Source: Macrotis lagotis (lineage: Eukaryota; Chordata; Mammalia; Peramelemorphia; Peramelidae). From it: DNA of 64,000 nt. The position numbers were made by a program, and so were the translations under genes. The stretch lies in contig NC_133666.1 in assembly GCF_037893015.1 (NCBI RefSeq), forward strand, positions 626,722,310-626,786,309. Direction: 5' to 3'. A model generated the notes under the pieces. That model saw nothing but the letters and a program-made list of their open reading frames with translations, did no database searches and was not told the DNA's origin. This document shows positions 36,900-46,759 of the stretch, piece after piece. Within the stretch, counting starts at the first letter, position 1; each line of letters begins with the position of its first letter.

Positions 36900-37887
36900 T
36901 CCTCTCGGGCTATATGCAAATACAAGTTTTCACAAGCTCCATTTACAGCTCCTTATGGGATGCTCCCACCTCTATCCAAGCATCTATTCTTTTCTAATTA
37001 CATGCAAAAACAATTTTTACATTAATCTTTTAAATTCTTAATTCCAAATTCTTTCCCTTTCCCCTCATTGAGAAGGCGATTTGATATAGGTTATATCATG
37101 TGAGCCATATTAGTCATGTTGTAAAAGAAAACAGACCAAAACCCCCTAAAACCCTCAAGTTTAACAAAAAATATGCTTATCAAAGCACTTAGAAAAAAAA
37201 GCTGAAAGCAAAAACATAATAATTAGCCTGAAAGGGCTGAGGACTCTTTTACCTTTTTACCCTTTTTTATACTTTACCTTTTACCCTTTTTTCCTAAGCC
37301 CTCAAAAATGGGAAGTTCCTCTGACAAGAGTCCATCTTCCTTAGGGAAGTTAATCAATCATCTTAGAATCAAGAATAGGTTCTGCCTTCTAAACAAGGGA
37401 TCAATGGGCATGTCTATACTCACCATTAGGAGATACTTTCCTGAGCCCCTGTGATGACTCATCCCTATATAAGATCATCAAACTTCCTAAACCCCCCACA
37501 CTTGAAATATATGAGGAATTTCCTTTTTATCTCAAAAACTAAACTGTTTTTCTAGAACTTCCATACACAGCTCCTAGTTCTTCTCTTTGGGAACAATCAG
37601 AACAAATCAAATTCCTTTTCCATTTGGCCTTCTTGTATATTTATACACAAAAATAAATATTGATGTTGAATTACTAGGTATCTTTAGAGCCATCTAATCC
37701 AATCTTCTCATTTCACTGGTCAGGGAACTGAAGCCCTTTCAAATACCAGAGAACAGTCATTCTAACAGTTTAGGAAATTTATTTTCCAGGTTTATTAGGT
37801 TATATGTCACCTTGTCTAGAATTGTAACTAGCCTAGAACCATTGAGGCTTTGCCACAGAGTGCAATTTGGAGGGAACCAGCAGGTAG
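36900..37887. other. Gene-free stretch
   Basis: No gene found. A MIR-like scrap lies at about 37688-37740 (ccatctaatccaatcttctc). Confidence 0.45.
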
Positions 37888-37893
37888 CACACA

Positions 37894-37943
<50 letters not shown>
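37888..37943. repeat. (CA)n microsatellite
   Basis: About 28 CA units. Open frames reading VCVCV across it are artefacts. Confidence 0.97.
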
Positions 37944-37946
<3 letters not shown>

Positions 37947-38379
37947 TTCATAGAAGAACAGAACAAGGTAAGGGGAACTTGAATTTGGACTCTGGAGAAG
38001 ACTGGAAAAAATAATGTTTGGGTTCTGGGAGGCTTCCTCCTTCTCTCCCTTCCACCCATAAAAAATATTTCCATACTGTCTCACTTTGCCTCATCATCAA
38101 GATTTCCTTCCTCCTCTCCAAGCAACCTGGCCTCTCTTCCTCAAACTATGGTGCTTTCCCTAGCAAGTGTGATTAATAATTCCAGTTCCTTTCTACCTAT
38201 TGTGTGGGAAGGAGCTTTGACTGTGACTTTCTGGTTGAATAGAATAAACATGAAACCTCGAATCCTGTGGATTGGACTAGATAATTCCTGAAATTCTATG
38301 CCTTAAACTTCTAGAATAACCAATTTTCTTCCTCCCACTCAATTAGATTTGTCTTAACTACTTGTATTTACTTTTTTTT

Positions 38380-38555
38380 ACCTTTGAACTCAGATCTTCC
38401 TGACTCCAGGACTGGTGCAAAGGCAAACGGGGTTAAGTGGCTTGCCCATGGCCACACAGCTAGGTAATTATTAAGTGTCTGAGACCGGATTTGAACCCAG
38501 GTACTCCTGACTCCAAGGCCAGTGCTTTATCCACTATACCACCTAGCTGCCCCTT
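38380..38555 (-). repeat. Marsupial SINE, with a duplicated or chimeric left end
   Basis: The main body runs ggggttaagtggcttgccca to cacctagctgcccc. The left end (tgaactcagatcttcctgac) looks like the inner part of a second SINE joined in place of the T-tail. Confidence 0.8.
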
Positions 38556-38879
38556 TTTTTAAAAAAAATTTCAGACCTTTGTTTTCACATCATCTTTATT
38601 TCCCTATTAAATCCTTTACCCTCACCTACTAGAGAGCCATTACAAAGAATAAAAAAGAAAGAGGGAAAAAGGCAGAAAAATTAATCAGTATATCCACCAA
38701 TTCTGGTCTGATATGCCATGATCCACACCCATGGTCACCCATTTTTGCAAAGAATGCAGGAAGGTACTTTCCCACTTTTTCTTTAGAACCAAATTTAGTC
38801 ATAATAATTACATGGCATTTAGTTCCAATCCCCCCCCAGTATCTTGTTCTTTCCATTCACCACCAACTCCTGTGAATAA

Positions 38880-39190
38880 TTGATTTCCTTGTTCTACTTA
38901 ATTTATCTGGCATGAGTTCAAATGTCTTTCAATGACTCCATGAATTCTTCATACAAATTTCTTATGGGACAGTCAACATTCATATTTCACAATTTGTTGA
39001 GTCATTCCCCAATTGATGGGCTTTAACTTTGCCCCAGTTCTTTGCTACTGCAAAAAAGACTGCTATGAATATGTATTTGGAGATTACCTCTTGGTGATGT
39101 GCATCTTGGGATACAGGCCTGTATTGTTTTCACATTGGAATTACAAGATTTGAGGATTTATTTCCTTCCATTTTTCCTAGGGATCAAAAT
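38880..39190 (-). repeat. Old L1 3' relic, antisense
   Basis: catttgttgagtcattcccc-like and ccccaattgatgggctttaa sequence with cagttctttgctactgcaaa is the complement of the L1 ORF2 end. Confidence 0.6.
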
Positions 39191-39239
39191 CGCTCATCAT
39201 TATTTTGATGCTGTCCTATATACATACATACATATATAT

Positions 39240-39380
39240 ATGGGTTTTGCAAGGCGATGGGATTAAATGACTTGCCCAAGGTCGCACAGGAAATTATTAA
39301 GTGCCTGAGGTCACATTTGAACTGAGGTCCCTCTGACTCCAGGGCCAGTGTTTTATCTACTGTGCCACCTAGCTTCCCCC
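39240..39380 (-). repeat. Marsupial SINE
   Basis: gttttgcaaggcgatgggat to tgtgccacctagcttccccc. Possible degenerate flanks ctgtcctata and ctgttctata. Confidence 0.88.
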
Positions 39381-39689
39381 TGTTCTATACTACAAACAGA
39401 TCCCCTTATAAAGTACATTTCCAGAGAAGAGCTTACTGATTGTTGGAAGAAAGAAGACATGTGGATCGTTGATAGGAGGATACTGGCATTGACCATGGTG
39501 ATAGATCCCATTGGGTTATCATGATAGCTTCATTTTTTTACTACTGCTGCCACTGTACATGCTAATCTCCTGGTACTTCTTTCTTTGGTTCTCATCAGTA
39601 CATATAAATCTTGTGTTCTCCCAAATCTTTCTATTTGTCATTTTTTGTTATGGTAAGGTATTTTTCAGTGTGTTTGATTCTCCTACATT

Positions 39690-39890
39690 CTGGGTTTTCT
39701 TGGCAGAGATACTGAAGTGGTTTGCCATTTCCTTCTCCAGATTTTACAGATGAGAAAATTGAATCAAACAGGATGAAGTGACTTGCCCAGGATCACATAG
39801 CTACAACAATAAGCTAGATGTGAACTGAACAAAATGAGTCTTTCTGACTCCAGGGCTGATACACTACCCACTGTCCACCTAGATAATTCA
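39690..39890 (-). repeat. Longer MAR1-like SINE, antisense
   Basis: gggttttcttggcagagata, tgccatttccttctccagat and gtgacttgcccaggatcaca show the long form. Confidence 0.78.
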
Positions 39891-40009
39891 ATTTTAATTG
39901 GCCCACAGACATTCCCTAGGACTGGCCAGAGATCTTTCAGCTCCTTGGGAAAGATTGGGAAAGCACAGTAATAATAAAGATTTCCTTTCTGTTACTCTGC
40001 TCCTGGTGA

Positions 40010-40190
40010 ATTATTCATCTATGCAACATAGTGGATATGGTGCTAGATTAGGAGCTCTGAAGGTCTGAGTTGAATTCTTCTAGCTTTGTGACCTTCAGCA
40101 AGTCTCCTAACCTCTTTCAGTCTCAGTTTCTTCATCTGTTAAATGAGAATAATGGTAGCAACCTTATAGGGTTGTCAGATTCTAATGGGA
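40010..40190 (+). repeat. MIR/CORE-SINE relic
   Basis: agtggatatggtgctagatt, ctttgtgaccttcagcaagt and cagtttcttcatctgttaaa in MIR order. Confidence 0.65.
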
Positions 40191-40204
40191 TAATATTTTT
40201 TTTA

Positions 40205-40525
40205 ATTTTATTTATTTAAGGGAATGGGGTTAAGTGACTTGCCCAAGGTCCCAAAACTAGGCAATTATTTAATTTTTTATGTGTTTTTTTTTGCAAGGCA
40301 AATGGGGTTAAGTGGCTTGCCCAAGGCCACACAGCTAGGTAATTATTAAGTGTCTGAGACTGGATTTGAACTCAGGTCCTCCTGACCCCAGGGCTAATGC
40401 TCTATCCACTGCACCACCTAGCCGCCCCTAAAACTAGGCAATTATTAAGTGTCTGAAGTCACAATTGAACTCAGGTCCTCCTGAATTCAGGGCTGGTGCT
40501 CTATCCACTGAGCAACCTAGCTGTA
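40205..40525 (-). repeat. SINE within SINE
   Basis: An outer antisense SINE (40205-40269 and 40447-40525) is split by an inner, better-preserved antisense SINE (40270-40429). The outer sequence aaaactaggcaattatt is duplicated perfectly at 40253-40269 and 40430-40446. Confidence 0.92.
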
Positions 40526-40739
40526 CCTATGTTAAATATTTTGTAAACCTTAAAGCACTACATAAAGATTAATTTATCATTAATTATTATTATTATTATT
40601 TCCAAAATATTCATAATATAGGCAGAATGGAAGAAAGAAAAGAAATGGTTGCTACTCCCCAAAAGTGGCAGCATCAGAAGTGGGGTTGCTGGTAATTTAG
40701 GGTCTAGTGTGGTAAATCTTGGAAACCAGGCAACCTATA

Positions 40740-40935
40740 TACTCAGTGAGAGACTGTGTTGCATAGTGGAAAGAGCAATTGCTTTGTTGGTGGTGGAAAT
40801 AGCTCTGCCTCTCACTAGTAGGACCCCTCAATTGCTTTATCAGTCTCTTTAGGTCTCAGTTTCTTGATCTGCCAAATGAAGGGATTGGAAAAGATGACTT
40901 CTGGGGTCCTTTGCAGCCCCAGGATCTATGACTCA
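40740..40935 (+). repeat. MIR relic
   Basis: gactgtgttgcatagtggaa ... tctcagtttcttgatctgcc in MIR order. Confidence 0.6.
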
Positions 40936-41167
40936 ATGATTAATGTTTCATGGAAACTACTTCTAAATCAAGGGGTTATTTAGAAGTAAATATCATTTTT
41001 CAAGGGAGCACAGACCTTTGGGGAATTTGTGGGGAAATTCTATTGACTAGGAAGCTCCAGAAAGGCTAGTTTGGGAAGAACATATGTGAAGTCAAGGCCT
41101 TTTCTATACAAGCCTTTCCAACTCTCCAACCCCCACATTCCTGGTGACAGGAACTTTTTAGACTTTG

Positions 41168-41194
41168 TATCTATCTATCTATCTATCTATCTAT
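41168..41194 (+). repeat. (TCTA)n microsatellite
   Basis: About six to seven tetranucleotide units, followed by a degenerate TA/CA-rich area to 41310. Confidence 0.9.
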
Positions 41195-41329
41195 ATTCAT
41201 ACTTATACACATATATACTTACATGTCTATGTGTATCTGCATGTTTAACTGTGTGCATATATGTAACTATGTGCATGTGCACACACAAGTGTGTATATAT
41301 AGATATAGACATGTGTGTGAAATCCCCCT

Positions 41330-41455
41330 GCAGAATGTAAGCTCCTTGAGGGCAGAAACAATTTAATCTTTGCTTTTGTATCCCCAACACTTAGCACAGG
41401 GCTTAGTTCTTAATAAATGCATGTTGATTAATTGATTTCTGTGCAATTCAATCCA
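41330..41455 (+). repeat. L2 LINE 3' end
   Basis: aatgtaagctccttgagggc ... atccccaacacttagcacag ... cttaataaatgcatgttgat is the classical L2 3' sequence. Confidence 0.8.
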
Positions 41456-41756
41456 ACAAGCCTTCATTCATTGCTTTCTATGAGTTAGGCACTAAACAGA
41501 AGCAAGGAGACTTTATTTTCTTTAACCCTGAAAATAAGTAAGCATATGGAAGGCAGTTTCCCAAAGTCTCAAGCTACAGGATGGTAAGAAATATAGGGGG
41601 GTCTTGTAAGATTCTGAGCATTTTCAGATTCAAGAGATGATGCAGGATGGGAAGGAAATGCCATGTCATCTTCCCATAAGTTTGGGTAGATCCTTTACAG
41701 GTAAGGGTTCCCATATATCTGGACTAGTCCAGCTCCTCCCCACCTTCCCCTGACAG

Positions 41757-41858
41757 TGCCTTATCCCTTTTTGCCTCCAAATGGTTCTGGTGCAAGTGGG
41801 GCACCAGGCACCAGCAACCCTTAGAGCTGGAGTGGATATTGGGGCTTGTGCCTATTGA
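41757..41858 (+). pseudogene. MAN2B1: MAN2B1-like exon remnant (LELEW)
   Basis: Between cctgacag and gtgagt, RHQQPLELEWILGLVPIE matches QRHLELEWSVGPIPVG. It is separated from the previous exon by about 7 kb of repeats. Confidence 0.88.
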
Positions 41859-41924
41859 GTGAGTAGTTGAGGGAGAAGGGATTAAGGAATTACTTCTCAC
41901 TATCTTATTTGTGCTCCTTCACAG

Positions 41925-42027
41925 CAATTTCTAGTGGAAAGAAGGCTTCAGCCTCTTTGATTCCCAGTGGGAGAACTGGTGGGTATGTCTACACTAACAA
42001 CATGAACAGGAAGATCCTGGAGAGAAG
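41925..42027 (+). pseudogene. MAN2B1: MAN2B1-like exon remnant (ILERR)
   Basis: After ttcacag, a TAG at 41932-41934 precedes WKEGFSLFDSQWE (family WGKEVISRFDTPLE). GYVYTNNMNRKILER in another frame matches GRFYTDSNGREILER. The donor is gtagct. Confidence 0.88.
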
Positions 42028-42212
42028 GTAGCTCATTAGGATGTCCACTTACCCATGACCAAGGCTCCTAATCAAGGGGAAATATCCCAGCCTGGGGAGC
42101 CCTGAGGGAAAGTGAAGCAAGGAATGGGAATCCAATGGTTTGAAATCTTATTAAGGCTCCTACAGAGTGCTAAGGTCCCTCTCTATCCTAATTCCCTGAG
42201 GTGAGACCATAG

Positions 42213-42288
42213 GCCCACCTGGGATCTAAGACAGACTGAGACTGTAGCTGGGAACTACTGCCCTGTCAACAGTCACATCTATATCATG
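42213..42288 (+). pseudogene. MAN2B1: MAN2B1-like exon remnant (VAGNYYPVN)
   Basis: [20 protein letters not shown] matches [20 protein letters not shown] with the frame open. The acceptor is accatag and the donor gtatcc. Confidence 0.94.
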
Positions 42289-42542
42289 GTATCCCATGAA
42301 TTAGGATGACACTCCAATATACATATTGACATCACAGGAATCCGCAACTGCACAGCTAAATCATGATAACCTCACACTCTCATGAGCAGAACTACAGAAT
42401 GGTATCTCCCTCAGCACTTAGACTGTTCTTTTTCTGTTATTGTGACTTCTGGTCTATTGGAAGCAGGTCACAGTCAAGCTCCCAGAGAGAATCATCCTGA
42501 CTCCTTCTCACTCTAACTCCCTTCTACCACCCCCCCCCCCAG

Positions 42543-42608
42543 GATGGACAGATTCAGCTGATAGTGCTGACGGACTGGTCCAAAGAGGGCAGTAACCTGG
42601 AACTGATG
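42543..42608 (+). pseudogene. MAN2B1: MAN2B1-like exon remnant (QLTVLTD)
   Basis: DGQIQLIVLTDWSKEGSNLE matches [25 protein letters not shown], apparently with an in-frame loss of a few codons. A long C tract ends in the AG acceptor; gtgagt follows as donor. Confidence 0.93.
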
Positions 42609-42738
42609 GTGAGTTAGGGTGAAAAAGATGGGGGACATGGGAATGGGAATGGAGAGGGAGGGAAAGAACTCTGGGCCATGTGAATGTGTTTTGGCACTAC
42701 TCAATGCCCCCCAGGCTGATGACCCAGTGTTCCTGCAG

Positions 42739-42920
42739 GTTCACCAGAGATTATTTTTGATGATATTGGAAGGGTGGGTGAGGCCCTGTTGGAGCCTAGG
42801 AATGGGTCTGGCACTGGACTGGTGGTAGGGGACAGACACCTGGTGCTACTGGACAGCAGCTACTGGATATTACCTCCAGGTCCAAAGGGAAATTCTGGCT
42901 GCTGACTCCAGCAGGGCAAG
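42739..42920 (+). pseudogene. MAN2B1: MAN2B1-like exon remnant with two frameshifts
   Basis: VHQRLF, then DDIGRVGEALLEPRNGSG and GDRHLVLLD, then TGYYLQVQREILAAD lie in shifting frames. They match [32 protein letters not shown] and GHRLLAEQEVLAPQ. The 3' boundary is unclear. Confidence 0.9.
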
Positions 42921-43040
42921 TCACCCCATATCATCTGGGGACTCCTGCATTTACACAGATGAGAGTGTGTCCAAGATTAAGAGGGTAGACAAAGGAGGAG
43001 TCTTTGCTCCATTTTTCTCCACCCCCTCCCTCTATGGCAG

Positions 43041-43196
43041 TTCTCTGGACTTCGGATAGAGCTCCCCCCAGCTGTGCACCTGCTGATCCTTGCCTGCTGG
43101 GGCCCCAGCTCAGTCCTCCTGCTCCTGGGGCACATTTTTGAACATGGGGAGGGAGGCATGTTCAACCTGTCCCAGCCAGTGACCCTGAACCTACAG
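43041..43196 (+). pseudogene. MAN2B1: MAN2B1-like exon remnant (FSGL...PVTLNL), open
   Basis: Between atggcag and gtaagt, the 156-base exon is fully open: [20 protein letters not shown], then [11 protein letters not shown]. It is the best-preserved exon of the locus and has intact splice sites. Confidence 0.96.
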
Positions 43197-43278
43197 GTAA
43201 GTAGAGAGGAGGACCAAGAGAAGGGCAGAGGAAAGAAGGAGAGGACCCCACTCAGCCCCGTCATCTCTTTGGTTTCAG

Positions 43279-43382
43279 GATCTGTTCTCAGCCTTCACCA
43301 TCAGTCATCTGGAGGAGACCACTCTGTCAGCTGACCAACCACTCTCCAAGGCCACCCAGCTGCAGTGGAGGACCAGCACAGG
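43279..43382 (+). pseudogene. MAN2B1: MAN2B1-like exon remnant (DLFSAFTI)
   Basis: After ggtttcag, [20 protein letters not shown] matches [20 protein letters not shown]. The expected donor after acaccg-like sequence reads cacag/ga, so the GT seems lost, although gaggag/gtgctg lies a few bases on. Confidence 0.93.
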
Positions 43383-43548
43383 AGGAGGTGCTGAGTGGGG
43401 AGGGGAAAAGAAAAGCTGCTTCTGGTCCTAGCCCCAGAATGAGGCTAGATGGGGTATTTGTGGGAGGTCTTAGGACCACAGGAGGAACCTTGGAACTGAG
43501 ATGCAAAATTCCTTTCATCTCCCTTTCTCTCTGGTCTCCCTCTAACAG

Positions 43549-43665
43549 GCCCTGTTCCTCTGCAGTCAGCCCCCTCCTTGGACCCCTGGGCTGTCACTCT
43601 CCAGCCCATGGAAATCTGCACCTTCCTGGCCTCTGTCGCCTGGAACAAGGAAAGGGACAATGAGG
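43549..43665 (+). pseudogene. MAN2B1: MAN2B1-like terminal exon remnant, stop lost
   Basis: After ctaacag, AVTLQPMEICTFLASVAWNK matches ITLEPMEIRTFLASVQWK. The family ends a few codons later, but here the frame runs on to 43907 through a T-run and a G-rich tract. I take this as loss of the stop, not a new domain. Confidence 0.9.
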
Positions 43666-44179
43666 TTCCAAGCCCTGGGCTGGCCTTCTCAGACTGTGCT
43701 CTCTCTTTTCAGGCTGGATCAGAAGTGGCTTTCCTATCATTTCCTCAAGTCTTTTTTTTTTTGGTCCCCTGCTATCTCTTATGTGTTTGTGTATGTGTCG
43801 GGGGTGGGGGTGGGGGGCCCCTGCAGGGGGAGTCACAGGAAGATGGTGGGGGAGATGAGGCAAGGTGGCAAGAGGAGGACTTAACCCTTCACACAATCTG
43901 GGACTAGACAACAAATGGCCTACTCCTCTTGTCTTGGGCTGCCCTCCTGTGGCCACAGGACGAATCGCAGTTGCAAAGGAAAGGGGGAAGGAATTTGTAT
44001 TTGACTATCCTTTCCTCTTCCCTTTTATTTCCTTCTGTTCCCCCCGCCCACCCAGTGAAAAACAGGATCTCCTTCTCTCCTCTCCATCCCTCCCCTTATT
44101 TCCTACTTCTTTTAAAAGTTCTGAATCATCTTTCTCAGCATTCCTGATTTCCAGTCAAGGACCTTACTGAATACTGTGA
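43666..44179. other. Downstream of the pseudogene; no gene
   Basis: A T run, a GT/GGGGT-rich tract and C-rich DNA lie here. Open frames of 72-120 codons on both strands have low-complexity composition and no domain. Confidence 0.5.
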
Positions 44180-44345
44180 TTAAGTGGTGCTATGGACTCC
44201 CAGGCCTGGAATCAGGAAAACTTATCTTCCTGAGTTCAAATCTGATATCAGACACTTACTAGTTGTACTAGTTTTATGACCAGGGTCAAGTCACTTCACC
44301 TGGTTGCCTCATTTTCCCAGGGATAAAATGACTATGTTTGTCATG
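44180..44345 (+). repeat. SINE relic
   Basis: agtggtgctatggactccca ... tgagttcaaatctgatatca ... gtcaagtcacttcacctggt in SINE order, old. Confidence 0.6.
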
Positions 44346-44367
44346 TGCTTTATAAACAGTAAGGTGC

Positions 44368-44511
44368 AGGGTGGTACAGTGGATAAAGCACCAGCTCTGG
44401 AGTCAGGAGTACCTGGGTTCAAATCCGGGCTCAGAGACTTAATAATTACCTAGCTGAGTGGCCTTGGGCAAGCCACTTAACCCCGTTTGCCTTGCAAAAA
44501 ACCTAAAAAAA
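44368..44511 (+). repeat. Young marsupial SINE with 13-bp target-site duplication
   Basis: It lacks the usual ggggcagctag start and begins agggtggtacagtggataaa. The duplication aacagtaaggtgc lies at 44355-44367 and 44512-44524, so the copy is slightly 5'-truncated. Confidence 0.92.
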
Positions 44512-44543
44512 AACAGTAAGGTGCTATGTATTGTTATTATTTA

Positions 44544-44860
44544 GGGCAGCTAAATCATGCAGTGGATAGAGCACTGCCTTGGAATCAGGAGGATGAGAGT
44601 TTGAATCCAGCCTCTGACCCTTACTAACTGTGTGACCTTGGGCAAGTTACTTAATCCTGATTGTCTGGCATATAGCGCCATCTCATCCTGATTCATATCT
44701 GGCCACTGGATCCAGATGGCTCTGGAAGAGAAAGTGAGATTGGTGACTTAGCACAGCACTCCCTCACTCAAATCCAATTCATGTGCTTGTCATGGCATCA
44801 CTTCTCTGATGTTGTGGTCTTCTTCAAAAATGAAGGACAAGCATCATCATTGTTATTAAA
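44544..44860 (+). repeat. RTE-tailed SINE, near full length
   Basis: Head gggcagctaaatcatgcagt, then body tggccactggatccagatgg, ctggaagagaaagtgagatt and tcaaatccaattcatgtgct, then tail gttgtggtcttcttcaaaaa tgaagga. The best example of this family in the window. Confidence 0.85.
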
Positions 44861-45064
44861 ATTTAAGCCATTTGTCCTGAGTTCTTTCTCTCCTTTCTAT
44901 TTGACATCCTTTTAACACCATTCCCTAATATCTTCTTTTCCCTGATCACTAATGATCTCCTTACCAGTCAATGGGAAGGGGGAAAGGGAAGGGAAGAGAA
45001 TAAGCAAGGGGTCAGGCACTTTACTAAGGGCTTTACAAAAATTTCATTTAATACTTATAACAAA

Positions 45065-45295
45065 ACAGTTTTACTATTGTTCAGTTATTTTTTCAATCAT
45101 GTCTGTCTCGTCTTGGTCATATTTGGGGTTTTCTTGAGAAAAAATATTGGAGTAGTTTGTAATTTCCTTTTCCAACTCATTTTACAGATGAGGAAACTGA
45201 GGCAAACAGTAGGTGTCTGAGGCTGAATTTGAACTCAGACTTTCTTCCTCCTCGCCCAACGGTCTATCCATTATATTGTCTAGCTGCCCTGTAGC
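45065..45295 (-). repeat. Longer MAR1-like SINE, antisense
   Basis: ttactattgttcagttattt, tttacagatgaggaaactga and aggctgaatttgaactcaga mark the long SINE. Confidence 0.75.
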
Positions 45296-45499
45296 AATCC
45301 TATTAGGTAGATGCTATTATTATGTTTATTTTATTATTATCTTTGATCTTCTCCAGAAAATTGCTTCCATTGTCATCTCTTTCATTCTTATCTTCAATTT
45401 CTTCTTACCTCTCTGCCTAAATCACACTCAAGTCTCTCCCATTCTTAAAAAAAATCTTCACTACATTTTACCATTCTCATTATTATCCTATATTTCTTT

Positions 45500-45740
45500 T
45501 AGTCTTTTTAGATGTGGAACTTGAAAAAGTCCTTTACTCTCACTCCCTTCTAAATAGTTTGTAATCTAGTTTCTAACTTCACTACTCAATTGAAACTTCT
45601 CTCTTCCAAGTTGCCAATTTTCTCTTTATTGCCAAATCTAATGATTTCTTCTCAACTCTCATTGTACTTGATGACTTTGAAACATTCGACACTTTTGGCC
45701 ACATCCTTCTTCAGTACTTCACCCCCCTCTAGCTTTTCGT
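45500..45740 (+). repeat. L2/CR1-clade LINE ORF2 relic (reverse transcriptase)
   Basis: The + strand reads DDFETFDTFGHILLQYF, the decayed form of the L2-type motif DLSAAFDTVDH. The flanking pyrimidine-rich sense strand is typical of L2 ORF2. Confidence 0.6.
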
Positions 45741-45744
45741 GATG

Positions 45745-46579
45745 CTATTCTCTCCTGATTCTACTTCTGATCTTTATTAATCTATTTTGTTAAATCTTCA
45801 TCTATGTTCACATGCTTACTGTTGGTGTTCCCTTGGGTGGACTTCTAATACTCTCTCAAGAGCCCCCACCAGTGTATCCCCCCCAATTAGTCAATCAAAC
45901 TTAGTGTATAGAAAATTATTTTACTATGGTAATATAGTTGCTACAAAATATCTCTCCAATTTGGGGGATCAAATACATATACAATCCAGAGGAAAGTGAA
46001 CTCAAGTTTAGAAAGTATATGTGTAACAAAGATATAACTCAGAGCTCCTATAAAGCCTTTTCTCCTCTCCAGGAGTACTTAAGCAATTCTCCTTAGCTAT
46101 ATAGTAGCCTTTCTAATGACTTTCTTGTACAGCCTTGAAACTGTGTCTCTATCATATCCAGTCTGTTGTCTGCTATGGTGCAGATATTGCTACTAGCTGT
46201 GGCTGTCATAGAGGTGCTGCTAGGATGATCACAAAAAATAAAAATAAAAATCTAAGTCCTTTGGTTATCAAGCATTCATAGGTATTCCTCCAGTCAAGGA
46301 TGAGGGAGTAGACCAAATAGCACAAAATATTCAGTTCCCCCTCCCCCAAGTGATTCCTCAGGAGCTTGGAGGGAATGGCTCTCACCTGATTTGCCATTTT
46401 TAATTTTATACAAGACCTCTAGAGTATGACCAAGTCTCTCACCTGGTGAGAATAAATTTCCTGCCCATTGGACTCTAGTTCATTTTTGAGAACTCTTCCC
46501 ATTTAAGTCTAAAGTCTTTGATGAATTACCCGAGGCATGATTTCCCCTGGTTTTATCAGGTCATGCCATCTCATACCTG
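45745..46579. other. Gene-free stretch
   Basis: Nothing recognised. Confidence 0.45.
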
Positions 46580-46755
46580 ACTTTTAGGGGTTTTTTTTTG
46601 GTTTGGGTTTTTTTTGCAAAGCAATGGGGTTAAGTGACTTGCCTAAGGTGACACAGCTAGGTAATTATTATGCGTCTGAATCCGGATTTGAACTCAGGTA
46701 CTCCTGACCCCAGGGCCAGTGCTCTGTTCACTCTGCCACCTAGCCACCTCTCTCA
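46580..46755 (-). repeat. Marsupial SINE
   Basis: T-rich tail, tttgcaaagcaatggggtta, then ctctgccacctagccacctc. Confidence 0.9.
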
Positions 46756-46759
46756 TAAC

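Larger units (their letters stand above)
31465..43665 (+). pseudogene. MAN2B1: Unprocessed pseudogene of lysosomal alpha-mannosidase (MAN2B1-like)
   Basis: MAN2B1 is a glycoside hydrolase family 38 enzyme. In lysosomes it removes alpha-linked mannose from N-glycan fragments, using a zinc ion held by histidines and aspartates. Here about 17 exon remnants lie in family order on the + strand, most between an AG acceptor and a GT donor, so this is a decayed gene and not a retrocopy. The N-terminal metal motif HTHDDV has become HTHVDV. The stretch between residues about 145 and 300, which holds the WHIDPFGHS-type nucleophile region, is missing between 31979 and 32105. In-frame stops lie at 32612-32614, 33208-33210 and 41932-41934. 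Frameshifts are visible in the exons at 31807 and 42739. An L1 interrupts it at 34045-34545, and exons for roughly residues 610-700 were not found in the repeat-filled 34620-41756 interval. The last exons are best preserved. It could be a dead paralogue or the species' only copy; I cannot tell from this window. Confidence 0.93.

Noticed and set aside
37757..38084. Two frames encoding long VC repeats
   Set aside because: They are translations of the (CA)n microsatellite.
43594..43956. 120-codon open frame on the - strand and overlapping + strand frames
   Set aside because: The - strand frame is antisense to the terminal mannosidase exon. The + strand frame is the exon running on after loss of its stop through low-complexity DNA.
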